Source: CAYHCE01 sp964355015 (GTDB lineage: Bacteria > Cyanobacteriota > Cyanobacteriia > PCC-6307 > Cyanobiaceae). From it: a stretch of DNA of 38,818 nucleotides. Below are positions 8,329-16,896 of the stretch, piece by piece. The notes beneath the pieces were generated by a model. That model was not told the DNA's origin. It did not search any database and saw only the letters and a list, made by a program, of their open reading frames with translations. How positions within the stretch are numbered: position 1 is the first letter of the stretch; every line of letters starts with the position of its first letter. The stretch spans positions 1 to 38,818 of the forward strand of contig CAYHCE010000028.1 of assembly GCA_964355015.1 (NCBI GenBank), written 5' to 3'. The position numbers and the translations under genes are program-made.

Positions 8329-9630
8329 CTACCAGCGTTCCCGATCAAGGCGCTCGGCCCGCAGCTCCCGCAGCCGCACCCCCAGTTCCGGCCCCCGGGT
8401 CATCCCGGCGGCGATCAGCTCCCGGGCCGTCACCGGTGCCGTCAGGGAGTGCCAGCGCAGGAGCCAGCGCAGCACACCGCGACGCCGGTGGCCCGGGGGG
8501 AGCCCCAGGGCGGCGAGGATCACGGCCTCCACCGGCAGTCCCTGCCGTTCCAGGCCGGCGCTCAGGGTGGCAGGGCTGAGCTCCCCCCTGCCGGCCGGTC
8601 CTTCGTCCAGCCAGTCCCTCAACCGCATCAGGCCCTGCAGGGCGCAGCGGCCCCGGTGGGGAAGCTGCAACCGTTCCGCCACCCGGATCGGATCGGCCAG
8701 CGTGGCCAGCAGGGCCAGCAGCAACCCCTGCTCCTGTGGCAGTGGTTTCAGACCTGCCAGGGACGGCAGGCGTGCAGCCCAGCGCAACCGCCAGGGCCAG
8801 CGTCGATCGTCCTGGAGGGCTGGATCCAGCAAGGCCAGTCCCCCCCAGCGCTGCAGCAGGGCCAGGCCCGCTGGCCAGGGTTCCCGCCCCAGCAGCAGAT
8901 CCAGCTCCCTGCGCAGGCGTGTGCCCAGCGACGGCGGCACCGCCGCGGCATCCGCCAGCGGGCCGCCACGCCAGGGCCAGGCGGCCAGGGTGGCGCGCCA
9001 CTGCTCCAGGCTCTCCGGTGCCAGGGCCATCCCCAGCCGGGCGCCGTAGCGGGCGGCCCGCACCAGCCGGGTGGGGTCGTCGCACAGGCTGCCGGCGTGA
9101 AGAAACCGCAGCCGGCGGGCGCCCAGGTCGGCCTGGCCGCCATGGGGATCCAGCAGTCGGCCCTGCACCCACCCTTCTCCCGCCTCCGCAGCTGTCAGCA
9201 CCAGGGCCATGGCGTTGATGCTCAGGTCACGCCGCGCCAGGTCTTCCTCCAGGGAGCCGAAGCGCACGAGCGGGTTGGCGCCGGGCTCTTCGTACCACTC
9301 GCTGCGGGCGGTTGCGATGTCAAGAAGCACCCCCTCGATCTCCAGCTCCGCCGTGCCGAAGGCCCCGTGGAGCTGGCAGAAGGGCAGTGTCCCCCCTGCT
9401 TCCTGTCGCAGACGTTCAGCCACCCTGTGGGCGGCGGGACCGGCTGCCGGCTCCTCTCCCTGCTCCACGACAAGATCCAGGTCGGGCAGCCCTCGCCAGG
9501 GATCGTCGTGCACCCGATGCAGCAGCAGATCCCGCACCGCGCCGCCCACCAGCGCCACGCGCTGCGGCGCGGCCGCCCGCACCACCCGCTGGAGAACCGT
9601 GCGCAGGTGCGGTTCGAGCGTGATCAGCAT
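8329..9630 (-). CDS. cca: tRNA nucleotidyltransferase / poly(A) polymerase family (CCA-adding)
   Basis: A class II nucleotidyltransferase of 433 residues that adds or repairs the 3' CCA end of tRNA. The N-terminal catalytic head shows VALVGGAVRDLLL followed by the metal-binding pair in LPDLDLVVE. The neck motifs are RRDLSINAMA and CDDPTRLVRAARYGARLG. The arginine- and leucine-rich C-terminal half fits the helical body and tail. The ATG at 9630 was chosen because the family N-terminus begins just after it; reading further upstream would run deep into the preceding gene. It overlaps that gene's stop by seven bases and is last in a pcrA-led group. CCA-adding and A-adding subtypes cannot be separated by eye. 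Confidence 0.9.
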   Translation of the reverse strand: MLITLEPHLRTVLQRVVRAAAPQRVALVGGAVRDLLLHRVHDDPWRGLPDLDLVVEQGEEPAAGPAAHRVAERLRQEAGGTLPFCQLHGAFGTAELEIEGVLLDIATARSEWYEEPGANPLVRFGSLEEDLARRDLSINAMALVLTAAEAGEGWVQGRLLDPHGGQADLGARRLRFLHAGSLCDDPTRLVRAARYGARLGMALAPESLEQWRATLAAWPWRGGPLADAAAVPPSLGTRLRRELDLLLGREPWPAGLALLQRWGGLALLDPALQDDRRWPWRLRWAARLPSLAGLKPLPQEQGLLLALLATLADPIRVAERLQLPHRGRCALQGLMRLRDWLDEGPAGRGELSPATLSAGLERQGLPVEAVILAALGLPPGHRRRGVLRWLLRWHSLTAPVTARELIAAGMTRGPELGVRLRELRAERLDRERW

Positions 9631-10793
9631 CGGAACGGGGAGGACGGATGGACCCCGGCGGGCAGGCGCCGGGTCAGCCAGGCCATGCGCCGCACCCGCA
9701 CCAGCCGGTGCAGGAACTCCAGGGGCCGGCGCCGGTAGAAAGGGTTGTGGCGCCACAGGGGGCCCAGGCCCAGCCACAGCACCGCCGCGCCGGTGAGGCT
9801 GCGTACTCCGTAGAGGGCCGAGGTCAGCCCGGCCACCACGATCGGCCGTCCCGGGGCGGCAGCCTCAAGGGCCCGCACCAGCACCTCCACCGGCACGGCG
9901 CTGCGGATCGGCCCCGTCACCGCGGCTGGCAGCTCCGGCCCGAAGCTGCCGCCGGGCGGGGCCTTGGGATGGTCGATCAGCACAAGCCGGTCCCGGCCGG
10001 GATCGAAGCCGGCCCGGCGGCGGAGCTGGTCCAGCCACCGTTCCAGCACCGCCACCGGGATCCGCCGCTCCGGGAACTGGTGAGCCAGGTTCGGAACCGT
10101 GCTGAGCCAGAGCGGCCGGCCGGGGCGATCGGCCGTCTCCGCACCGGCCGCTCCGGCTCGCGGCTCCAGGATGGTCATCACCAGGGGGCGGCAGTCCTCC
10201 GCCTGGCTGGCCACCAGGGCAGCGAAGAGAAGGGGCCGCTCGTCCGCTGACAGGGGTGGCCGCGCCGCTGCGAGGGGCACTGGTGGTGGACGGTGCCAGC
10301 GGGGCTGGGGTCCGCGCAGGCTGTAGTGCACCTGCCAGCCGGGCTCGGGGATCGGCCGGCCGAGCAGGCTGGGCAGGAGGGCGCGCAGCTCCCGTGCCGT
10401 GCGGTAGTAGAGGCCCAGGCCGTCGCCGCAGACCACCAGCGTGGGGATCGCCAGGCGCAGTGCCAGTGCCCGCTGGCTCTCCTGCCAGAGGTTGTTCAGA
10501 CAGGCCAGGTCCCAGTCGCCGGGCCGCAGGGCCTCCGGATCGCTCACCAGCCGCACCGTTCCATACCGCCGTGGATCCCTCTGCCGCAGGACCTCGAGCC
10601 AGCGGCCGATCGCCCGATGCTGGGCCGCCAGACCCTGGGGATCCCAGGTGAGGACTCCGGTGAGGACCAGCCCCACATCGACAGCCTGCCCCCGGGCTTC
10701 CGGCAGGGAGGCCACCACGGCCAGCTGGTTCACCAGGTGGATCAGCCCGCCGCTGAGCACCAGCACCCGGGGACGCTGCGGCACTGGTGTCAC
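9624..10793 (-). CDS. Polysialyltransferase-like (GT52/POLYST-like) protein
   Basis: A 389-residue protein without membrane segments that resembles bacterial sialyl- and polysialyltransferases of GT-B fold. It has an N-terminal VLVLSGGLIHLVNQLAV strand-loop, a central VVCGDGLGLYYRT segment like the (D/E)DG-x-x-x-Y motif of these families, and VLIDHPKAPPG, which supplies the HP motif region. A C-terminal TSALYGVRSLTG fits the loop that holds the nucleotide. The GTG start overlaps the pcrA stop (GTGA), and the gene ends inside cca. A glycan gene is thus locked between two housekeeping genes. The family call rests on motif resemblance only; the sugar added need not be sialic acid. Confidence 0.55.
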   Translation of the reverse strand: MTPVPQRPRVLVLSGGLIHLVNQLAVVASLPEARGQAVDVGLVLTGVLTWDPQGLAAQHRAIGRWLEVLRQRDPRRYGTVRLVSDPEALRPGDWDLACLNNLWQESQRALALRLAIPTLVVCGDGLGLYYRTARELRALLPSLLGRPIPEPGWQVHYSLRGPQPRWHRPPPVPLAAARPPLSADERPLLFAALVASQAEDCRPLVMTILEPRAGAAGAETADRPGRPLWLSTVPNLAHQFPERRIPVAVLERWLDQLRRRAGFDPGRDRLVLIDHPKAPPGGSFGPELPAAVTGPIRSAVPVEVLVRALEAAAPGRPIVVAGLTSALYGVRSLTGAAVLWLGLGPLWRHNPFYRRRPLEFLHRLVRVRRMAWLTRRLPAGVHPSSPFRC

Positions 10794-13216
10794 AGCGGCT
10801 CGATCGGGGCCAGGCGGGGATCGAGGATCTTCGGACCCATTCCCTCGAATTTCACGGCGATCGAGATCTTCTCGCCTGATCCGAACAGATGGGTCACGTG
10901 CCCATCGCCGAAGCTGGTGTGGCGCAGGCGGTCGCCCACCGCCCAGCTGCGGCCGGGAGCCCGCCGCCGCACGGCATTGGCCGCCGCTCCCGCCGCTCCA
11001 CCGCTCTGCACCCGCTCGCTCTCCTCCCGGTCCACCCGGGTGAGCCGGTCGAGCCGCTGCTCCCGCCGCAGGGCCGCGCCGCCGCTGCGGGGAACGTCGC
11101 CCTGCACCAGCTCCGGAGGCAGCTCCGAGAGAAACACCGAGGGCACGGCCGGCTCGCGCATGCCGCCCCAGAGCCGCCGCTCACTCGCATGGGACAGGAA
11201 CAGCCGTTCCTTGGCGCGGGTGATGCCCACATAACAGAGGCGTCGCTCCTCCTCCAGGGCGGCAGGATCGTCCAGGGAGCGGTAGCTCGGGAACAGGCCC
11301 TGCTCCAGCCCCACCAGGCACACCACCGGGAACTCCAGTCCCTTGCTGGCATGGAGGGTCATCAGTGTCACCCGGTCGGCGGCGGTGTCCTTGGCGTCGA
11401 CGTCGCTGGCCAGTGCGGCGGAGGCCAGGAAGCCCTCCAGGGAACCCTCCTCGTTCTCCTCCTGGTACTGAAGGGCGGCGTTCACCAGTTCCTGCAGGTT
11501 GCGGCGTCGCTCTTCCGCTTCGTCGGTTCCCTCGGTGATCAGCTCCGCCACATAGCCGCTCTGCTCCATCACCCGCTGCACCAGCTCGGAGGGGGGTGCG
11601 TCCTGAACCCGCCTGCCCAGGTCGGTGATCAGCTCGCCGAACTGCAGCAGCCCACGCGCCGAGCGGCCGGCCAGGGACCGCACCGCCTCGGCGTCATTCA
11701 CCACCTCCCACAGGGGCACGCCCAGCTGGTTGGAGGCGTCGGTGAGCCGCTGCACCGTGGTCTTGCCGATGCCGCGGCGGGGCACGTTCAGCACCCGCAG
11801 CAGGCTGACACTGTCGGCCGGATTCACCAGCAGCCGCAGGTAGGCCAGCACATCCTTGATCTCACGACGGTCGTAGAAGCGCAGCCCGCCCACCACGAGA
11901 TAGGGGATGCCCCAGCGCACCAGCGATTCCTCCATCGCCCGGCTCTGGGCATTGGTGCGGTACAGCACGGCCATGTCGCCCCAGCGCAGCTCCGGGTGGG
12001 CGGCCTCCAGCCTCCGCAGTCGGTGCACCACGGCCTCGGCCTCGGCGATCTCGTCGTCGCAGCGGGTGACGGTGATCGGCTCCCCCTCGCCGCGGGTGGC
12101 CCGCAGCACCTTGTCGATCCGTTCGGTGTTGTGGGCGATCAGGGCGTTGGCCGCCTCCAGGATCGTGGCGGTGGAGCGGTAGTTCTCCTCCAGCTTGACC
12201 ATCGTGCGGGTGGCCTCGTCCGGCGCGCTGTCGCCGAAGTCGTCCTGGAAGCCCATCAGGATCGTGAAATCGGCGGCGCGGAAGCTGTAGATGCTCTGGT
12301 CGGCGTCGCCGACCACGAACACCGAGCGATCGCCCCAGTCGTCAAACGCATCGGGTTCCTGGCCATTGGTGACCAGCAGCTTGATCAGGTCGTACTGGGT
12401 GCGGTTGGTGTCCTGGTACTCGTCGACGAGCACATGGCGGAAGCGGCGGTGCCAGTAGTGGCGCACCTGCTCGTTGCCCTGCAGCAACTGCACCGGCAGC
12501 AGCAGCAGATCGTCGAAATCGAGGGCGTTGTTGGCCGCCAGGGCGCGGCGGTAGCGGCGGTAGGCGTCGGCGACCATCTTGCCCCGCTGGCCCGGCTGTT
12601 CCGCCTCCAGCCGCTCCGGCAGCCAGCCCTGGTTCTTGGCGTTGCTGATCGCCCAGCGCACCTTCTTGGGTTCGAAGCGCTTGGGGTCGAGGCCCAGCTC
12701 CTGGGTGACGATCTCCTTGACCAGGGTCTGGGCGTCGGATTCGTCGTAGATCGAGAACTGCCGCGTCCAGGTGAGGCCTTCCGGATCCTTGTACTTGTCG
12801 ATGTCGAAGCGCAGCAGCCGGGCAAACAGGGCGTGGAAGGTGCCGATCCAGAGCTCCTTGATCACCTCCCGGTAGATGCGGCTGCGCAGCTGGCGCTGCT
12901 CCTGGGGCGACAGGGTGCTGAACGGCCGGCCGAACTGGCTCTGGGCCAGCTTCTGCGCCAGCAGCAGCTCCAGCCGCTCCTTCATCTCCCGCGCCGCCTT
13001 GTTGGTGAAGGTGACCGCCAGCAGCTGGGCCGGATCGACGCCGTGGTGGCCGATCAGGTGGGCGATGCGGTGGGTGAGGGCGCGGGTCTTGCCGCTGCCC
13101 GCCCCCGCCACCACCAGCAGGGGGCCGTTGTGGTGATCCACCGCCCGGCGCTGGGCATCGTTGAGGCCGGCCAGGAAGCCGCCGGAACCAGGTGGGGATG
13201 GGGAAGAGCCGGCCAT
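10790..13216 (-). CDS. pcrA: UvrD/PcrA-type superfamily 1A DNA helicase
   Basis: An ATP-dependent 3'-5' helicase acting in nucleotide-excision and mismatch repair and in clearing replication forks. At 808 residues it is slightly longer than typical PcrA. The motifs run in order: LNDAQRRAV (Q motif), VVAGAGSGKT (motif I), AVTFTNKAAREMKER (Ia), HVLVDEYQDTN (II), VVGDADQSIYSFRAAD (III), LEENYRST (IV), VTLMTLHASKGLEFPVVCLVGLEQGLFP (V) and EERRLCYVGITRAKERL (VI). The C-terminal GDRLRHTSFGDGHVTHL segment is the Tudor-like RNA-polymerase-binding tail seen in PcrA. It leads a minus-strand group with the polysialyltransferase-like gene and cca. Divergent promoters must lie in the 62 bases before the GT8-like gene. 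Confidence 0.95.
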   Translation of the reverse strand: MAGSSPSPPGSGGFLAGLNDAQRRAVDHHNGPLLVVAGAGSGKTRALTHRIAHLIGHHGVDPAQLLAVTFTNKAAREMKERLELLLAQKLAQSQFGRPFSTLSPQEQRQLRSRIYREVIKELWIGTFHALFARLLRFDIDKYKDPEGLTWTRQFSIYDESDAQTLVKEIVTQELGLDPKRFEPKKVRWAISNAKNQGWLPERLEAEQPGQRGKMVADAYRRYRRALAANNALDFDDLLLLPVQLLQGNEQVRHYWHRRFRHVLVDEYQDTNRTQYDLIKLLVTNGQEPDAFDDWGDRSVFVVGDADQSIYSFRAADFTILMGFQDDFGDSAPDEATRTMVKLEENYRSTATILEAANALIAHNTERIDKVLRATRGEGEPITVTRCDDEIAEAEAVVHRLRRLEAAHPELRWGDMAVLYRTNAQSRAMEESLVRWGIPYLVVGGLRFYDRREIKDVLAYLRLLVNPADSVSLLRVLNVPRRGIGKTTVQRLTDASNQLGVPLWEVVNDAEAVRSLAGRSARGLLQFGELITDLGRRVQDAPPSELVQRVMEQSGYVAELITEGTDEAEERRRNLQELVNAALQYQEENEEGSLEGFLASAALASDVDAKDTAADRVTLMTLHASKGLEFPVVCLVGLEQGLFPSYRSLDDPAALEEERRLCYVGITRAKERLFLSHASERRLWGGMREPAVPSVFLSELPPELVQGDVPRSGGAALRREQRLDRLTRVDREESERVQSGGAAGAAANAVRRRAPGRSWAVGDRLRHTSFGDGHVTHLFGSGEKISIAVKFEGMGPKILDPRLAPIEPL

Positions 13217-13278
13217 GTCCCGAGCCTAGGGACCGCCATCGCCGGCGCCGCCTACATTCCCCCCACCGCCGGGACGCG

Positions 13279-13989
13279 ATGACCCAAGCCGCTGCGCCGA
13301 TTCCGATCTTCATCGGCTACGACCCGCGTGAGCGGGCCGCCACCAATGTGCTGATCGACAGCCTGTATCAGCACAGCAGCGTGCCCCTGGCGATCACCCC
13401 GATCGTGTCCGAACAGCTCAAGGGGGTGTTCGATCGCCCCAGGGATCCCAGGCAGAGCACGGCCTTCTCCTTCACCCGGTTTCTGGTGCCCTGGCTGACG
13501 GATTACCGAGGCTGGGCTGTGTTCATGGACTGCGACATGCTCTGCCGCGCCGACATCGCCGCACTCTGGGCCCTGCGCGATGACAGGTACGCCGTGATGT
13601 GCGTGCAGCACGAACACGTTCCGGCTGAATCGGTGAAGTTCCAGGGTGAGGTGCAGAGCGCCTATCCGAAGAAGAACTGGAGCTCTCTGATGCTGCTGAA
13701 CACCAGCCGCTGCACCGCGCTCACCCCGGAGTACGTCAACAGCGCCAGCGGCCTGGAGCTGCATCGCTTCCACTGGCTGGCCGGCGACCATGAGATCGGT
13801 GCCTTGCCCGACCGCTGGAATCATCTGGTCGATGTGCAGGCCAGGCCTCTGGCCGCCGTCGAGGAGGGTCCTGCGCTGCTGCACTGGACCCTTGGCGGGC
13901 CCTGGTTCCGGGACCAGCGCACCATGGGCGGTCCGCTGGCGGCCGAATGGTTCTCGGCTCGTGACGACGCCCTGAAGCTGTGGGACTGA
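13279..13989 (+). CDS. GT8-like glycosyltransferase
   Basis: A small glycosyltransferase-like protein of 236 residues. It begins with IPIFIGYDPRERAATNVL and continues with ITPIVSEQL, QSTAFSFTRFLVPWL and VFMDCDMLCRADIAAL. The Asp84-Cys-Asp86 pair is the metal-binding DxD of GT-A enzymes. Late HWLAGDHEIG and LLHWTLGGPWF segments fit the acceptor side of GT8-like proteins. The ATG at 13279 fits the conserved N-terminus. It is divergent from pcrA. A second, truncated copy of its N-terminus lies just downstream at 14101. Donor and acceptor are unknown; a role in envelope polysaccharide is inferred from the next three genes. Confidence 0.8.
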   Translation: MTQAAAPIPIFIGYDPRERAATNVLIDSLYQHSSVPLAITPIVSEQLKGVFDRPRDPRQSTAFSFTRFLVPWLTDYRGWAVFMDCDMLCRADIAALWALRDDRYAVMCVQHEHVPAESVKFQGEVQSAYPKKNWSSLMLLNTSRCTALTPEYVNSASGLELHRFHWLAGDHEIGALPDRWNHLVDVQARPLAAVEEGPALLHWTLGGPWFRDQRTMGGPLAAEWFSARDDALKLWD

Positions 13990-14100
13990 GCCGATCGGAT
14001 CGAGGCCGGCAGGATCCCGGTGCACAAGGCAGTCGAGGCAAGGCAGGAAGGATCTGTCCACTTGATAGGGTCGCGAATCACATCCCAGCTCCAGTGGCTG

Positions 14101-14193
14101 ATGGCGCAACCTGCAGTGAGGCCGATGTTGATCGGGTATGACCCCCTGGAGCGCACCGCTGCCGGTGCCTGGGCTCTGACACCGTGGCATTGA
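14101..14193 (+). pseudogene. Truncated 5' end of a second GT8-like gene
   Basis: A 30-codon open stretch encodes MAQPAVRP followed by MLIGYDPLERTAAGAW. This lines up with MTQAAAPIP and IFIGYDPRERAATNVL at the start of the intact gene at 13279. It stops after AGAWALTPWH, and the stop overlaps the start of the next gene (GTG at 14184). It is probably the stump of a tandem duplicate whose remainder was deleted when the GT2 gene came to lie next to it. The start codon seems intact, so it may still deliver ribosomes to the downstream GTG. Confidence 0.7.
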
Positions 14194-15221
14194 GCCTTGC
14201 CGGCCGTCCGGCATCCGGGCTCAGCGTGGTCACGGTGTGCATGAACCGGCGGGAGCATCTGCTGCGCTCCAGCGCCGAGCTGAGCCGCTGGCCCCATCAT
14301 GCCGAGCATCTGATCGTGGACTGGAGCAGCACCGAGCCCCTGCTCCGCTCCGACCTGCCGCAGGACCCCCGGCTGCGGCTGCTGAGGGTGGAGGGCGAAC
14401 CGCAGTGGAACCTCTGCCGGGCCTACAACTTCGCCATCGCCCAGGCCCGCGGTCCCTGGATCCTCAAACTGGATGCTGACTGCTGGCCGACGCAGGCCTT
14501 CGATCCGGAGGCCCTGGCCGTCGCCTCGTCGTCGGAGGGCTGCGGTGTCTGGGCGCCCCACGCCTTCGGCACCGGACCGGACGGGCGCAAGGGACAGTTC
14601 CTGATCGAGCGACGCCTGGTCGAGGCCGTGGGTGGATTCAACGAATACCTGGTGGGCTATGGCTTCGACGACAAGGACCTCAAGATCCGGCTGACCCTGT
14701 TCACGGGCCTCGAGGCCCTGCCCATCCCCCAGCACTGGTTGGAGGTGATCCCGCACACGGATGCCGAGCGGGCTGAACTGCATCGCCGGGATCGGCGCAG
14801 CTGGCTCGGCCACTCGCTCGGAACCGCCCGGATGCGTTCCTCCAGGCTGGCCAACCGGTTGCTGGTGGCCTATCACCCCTGGAGCGCCCGCTGCCACGCC
14901 AGCCGCTACGACCTGCATCCTTCGGGGATCTGGCAGGCGCGGCCCGGCTCGGTGCCTCGACCCTCCCTCGAGGTCGCCGAGGAAATCGAGCATGTGCGGC
15001 GCATGGTTTTCTGGGGATGCTTTCTCGCGATTCCTGAAACCTTCCTGGCGGTGATGCCGTTCAAGCTCTTCCCTCCGGCCGAGCAAGGCCGTTGGGACGT
15101 GCGATGGTGGCACCGCCTCTACTGGTACACGGGCAGGCAACTGCTGGCCATCCCCGTCTGCCTGCTGGCCTTGACCCGTGGAGGGCTGATGGCTCTGAAA
15201 CGCGGCCTCGGCAAGGGCTGA
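14184..15221 (+). CDS. Family 2-like glycosyltransferase (GT-A)
   Basis: A 345-residue GT-A protein. It opens with LSVVTVCMNRREHLLRS, the nucleotide-binding first strand, and has WSSTEPL and a metal-binding pair in ILKLDADCW (Asp97, Asp99). GGFNEYLVGYGFDDKDLKIRL follows, matching the acceptor-side motif of galactosyl- and chondroitin-type transferases, where an acidic residue acts as base. The C-terminus (about 275-345) has two hydrophobic stretches that may anchor it to the membrane. The GTG start at 14184 overlaps the stop of the GT8 stump by ten bases. The next gene starts 11 bases after its stop, so the two are probably in one transcript. Confidence 0.8.
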   Translation: MALSLAGRPASGLSVVTVCMNRREHLLRSSAELSRWPHHAEHLIVDWSSTEPLLRSDLPQDPRLRLLRVEGEPQWNLCRAYNFAIAQARGPWILKLDADCWPTQAFDPEALAVASSSEGCGVWAPHAFGTGPDGRKGQFLIERRLVEAVGGFNEYLVGYGFDDKDLKIRLTLFTGLEALPIPQHWLEVIPHTDAERAELHRRDRRSWLGHSLGTARMRSSRLANRLLVAYHPWSARCHASRYDLHPSGIWQARPGSVPRPSLEVAEEIEHVRRMVFWGCFLAIPETFLAVMPFKLFPPAEQGRWDVRWWHRLYWYTGRQLLAIPVCLLALTRGGLMALKRGLGKG

Positions 15222-15232
15222 GGCCGATTCCC

Positions 15233-16072
15233 GTGCTCCATCTCGCCTTCGCCTTCAATCGCGTCAACCTCGAGGCGCTGCGGCGGATCGGGCCGCTCGA
15301 GGCGAGACGGACCGGAGCCTCGATCCTGTTCTACGAGCGAAAGCGATTCCTGCCGGATGCCCACGCCGAAGCGGGTTGGACCGCCTGTCTGCCGGTTCAT
15401 CCGATCAGCATGGCCTTCGCGGCACTGCTGGCCTCGATGGGACTGGTGGATTCTGTGAGCCTTCCCCATCTCAAGGGGGCAGGAAGGGCGCTGAAGCTTG
15501 TGGTCGGTCGGGCGCGGCGGCTGCGGCTGCTGGATGACGGGCTGGATCAGTACCGTTCCACACCGCGGACGGTGGATCCCGCCCGGTTTGCGTCCGGGAC
15601 GACCTATGCGCTGTTCTCGGATTTCCTTGAACTGCGCGCCGCCTGGTGCGCCCGCTTCACTCCACTGAACCTGGGCCCCTTGTACAGGCCCTCGACGGAT
15701 GCGGGCCCGGGCAGCCGCCCTCGTCCGTTCCGGACGCTGATCCTCGACGCCCCCGGGGTCGAGCGTCTGCAGGCCAGATCCGCCGATCTGCCCCGCCCCT
15801 GGCTGCTGGTGCCCCATCCGGTCAGCGCCAAGCGTTCCTGGTCGCTCCCCCCGGCAGCCGGTGATGCCGTCGCCCGGCAGTCTCCGGAGGCCCTGCTGGT
15901 CGACTGGAGCGGAACCGTCGTGGCTGGAGAAAGCATGACGCTGCTGGCCGCGCTGCGGATGCGTTCGCCGGAGAGCAAGTTGCTGATCGCCCTGCCCGAG
16001 CCCTGCGATGCGAATCTGGTTCGGCTGGTTGGTCATGCGGCGGCAACGGATCCCGGTATCGAGGTGTGCTGA
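15233..16072 (+). CDS. Sialyltransferase-like glycan protein (GT-B), tentative
   Basis: A 279-residue protein I cannot name firmly. It begins VLHLAFAFNRVNLEAL at a GTG just past the preceding stop; the frame is open further upstream, but only inside the GT2 gene. It contains LRLLDDGLDQYRST (Asp101-Asp-Gly), like the (E/D)DG-x-x-x-Y motif of sialyl- and polysialyltransferases. A later LLVPHPVSAKRSW supplies the HP motif and EALLVDWSGTVVAGESMTLL supplies a nucleotide-loop-like segment. It shares this pattern with the protein at 9624-10793. It follows GT2 and precedes a sulfotransferase, so a role in modifying the same glycan is plausible. Confidence 0.45.
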   Translation: MLHLAFAFNRVNLEALRRIGPLEARRTGASILFYERKRFLPDAHAEAGWTACLPVHPISMAFAALLASMGLVDSVSLPHLKGAGRALKLVVGRARRLRLLDDGLDQYRSTPRTVDPARFASGTTYALFSDFLELRAAWCARFTPLNLGPLYRPSTDAGPGSRPRPFRTLILDAPGVERLQARSADLPRPWLLVPHPVSAKRSWSLPPAAGDAVARQSPEALLVDWSGTVVAGESMTLLAALRMRSPESKLLIALPEPCDANLVRLVGHAAATDPGIEVC

Positions 16073-16165
16073 AGCGGCCGGCTCGCTTTGCGGAGGCGGC
16101 GCTGTCAATTTGCCTGCCGCTGCACAGGTTTAAGCTGGGGAAAGTGGAGCTGGCAGGCCGGTTGG

Positions 16166-16882
16166 ATGGCACCAAGGGCTTTCATCAACCGGATCGATTC
16201 CGTCAGGATCTTTACGTCTCCCAAGTGTTCCTGCAGGAGTGTCAGTGATTTTGCCTGGGAGGTGGACAAGACAAAAACAATAAACTTTCCCGTAAGGATC
16301 AACATTCTTGTTGCCAGAAATCCATACAAAAGACTCGTCAGCGGATATCTGAATAAATACGTCGAACACGTGAAATATCTTGAGCGCGCGAAATCGCTCA
16401 ATCCCCGCGTTGATCTGAGCACGTTTCATGCCTTTGTGGGTGAACTCTGTCGCAGCCGATTCAGGTACATCGACAGAGTCCACTTTTCCCCTCAATTCGC
16501 AAAGTACAGATTTGTCGCTTTCGATCGTGTCTTCAACTCCGAGAATCTGGAGCCGCTCAGATTGTTGGTCAACACGCTGTTCTCAACCCAGGTGGAAATG
16601 CCCTACAGGGTGCATCCGAAGTTCGGGCCCAAGAATCAGGCCTCGGAAACCACGCCGCCCGGCCACTCTGTTGACCAGAGTGACGAGCCCTGGAACCTGG
16701 CTGCCAACTCCATGCTCGCTCTGATCACGGAGAAACGAACTCCCCCCTATTCCCAGTTTTACACCGATGATCTGAAGGACAGGGTCAGGCGTTTCTATCG
16801 GAGCGACTTCCGCTTTCTCGAAGCCTGTCTTGAGCGCGGCATCATCGATCAGGCGTTCCATCGGGAACTGTCCATGCTCTGA
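16166..16882 (+). CDS. Sulfotransferase family 2-like protein
   Basis: A 238-residue protein from the ATG at 16166. The frame is open from 16088, but the extra residues are unlike the family. FTSPKCSCRSVSDFAW (about 16-31) fits the 5'-phosphosulfate loop that binds PAPS. LVARNPYKRLVSGYLNKYV (about 48-66) is a clear 3'-phosphate-binding motif of carbohydrate sulfotransferases. It would transfer sulfate from PAPS to a sugar hydroxyl. Base use differs from neighbours: one sample line at 16261 has 23 G+C of 60. This suggests recent transfer. It ends 14 bases before a convergent glycosyltransferase gene. The exact start is uncertain. Confidence 0.75.
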   Translation: MAPRAFINRIDSVRIFTSPKCSCRSVSDFAWEVDKTKTINFPVRINILVARNPYKRLVSGYLNKYVEHVKYLERAKSLNPRVDLSTFHAFVGELCRSRFRYIDRVHFSPQFAKYRFVAFDRVFNSENLEPLRLLVNTLFSTQVEMPYRVHPKFGPKNQASETTPPGHSVDQSDEPWNLAANSMLALITEKRTPPYSQFYTDDLKDRVRRFYRSDFRFLEACLERGIIDQAFHRELSML

Positions 16883-16896
16883 TTCCGCCCTTGACC

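Noticed and set aside
10889..13282. Plus-strand open frame of nearly 800 codons opposite pcrA
   Set aside because: The opposite strand carries all helicase motifs; this frame is a composition shadow with repetitive Gln, His, Val and Gly.
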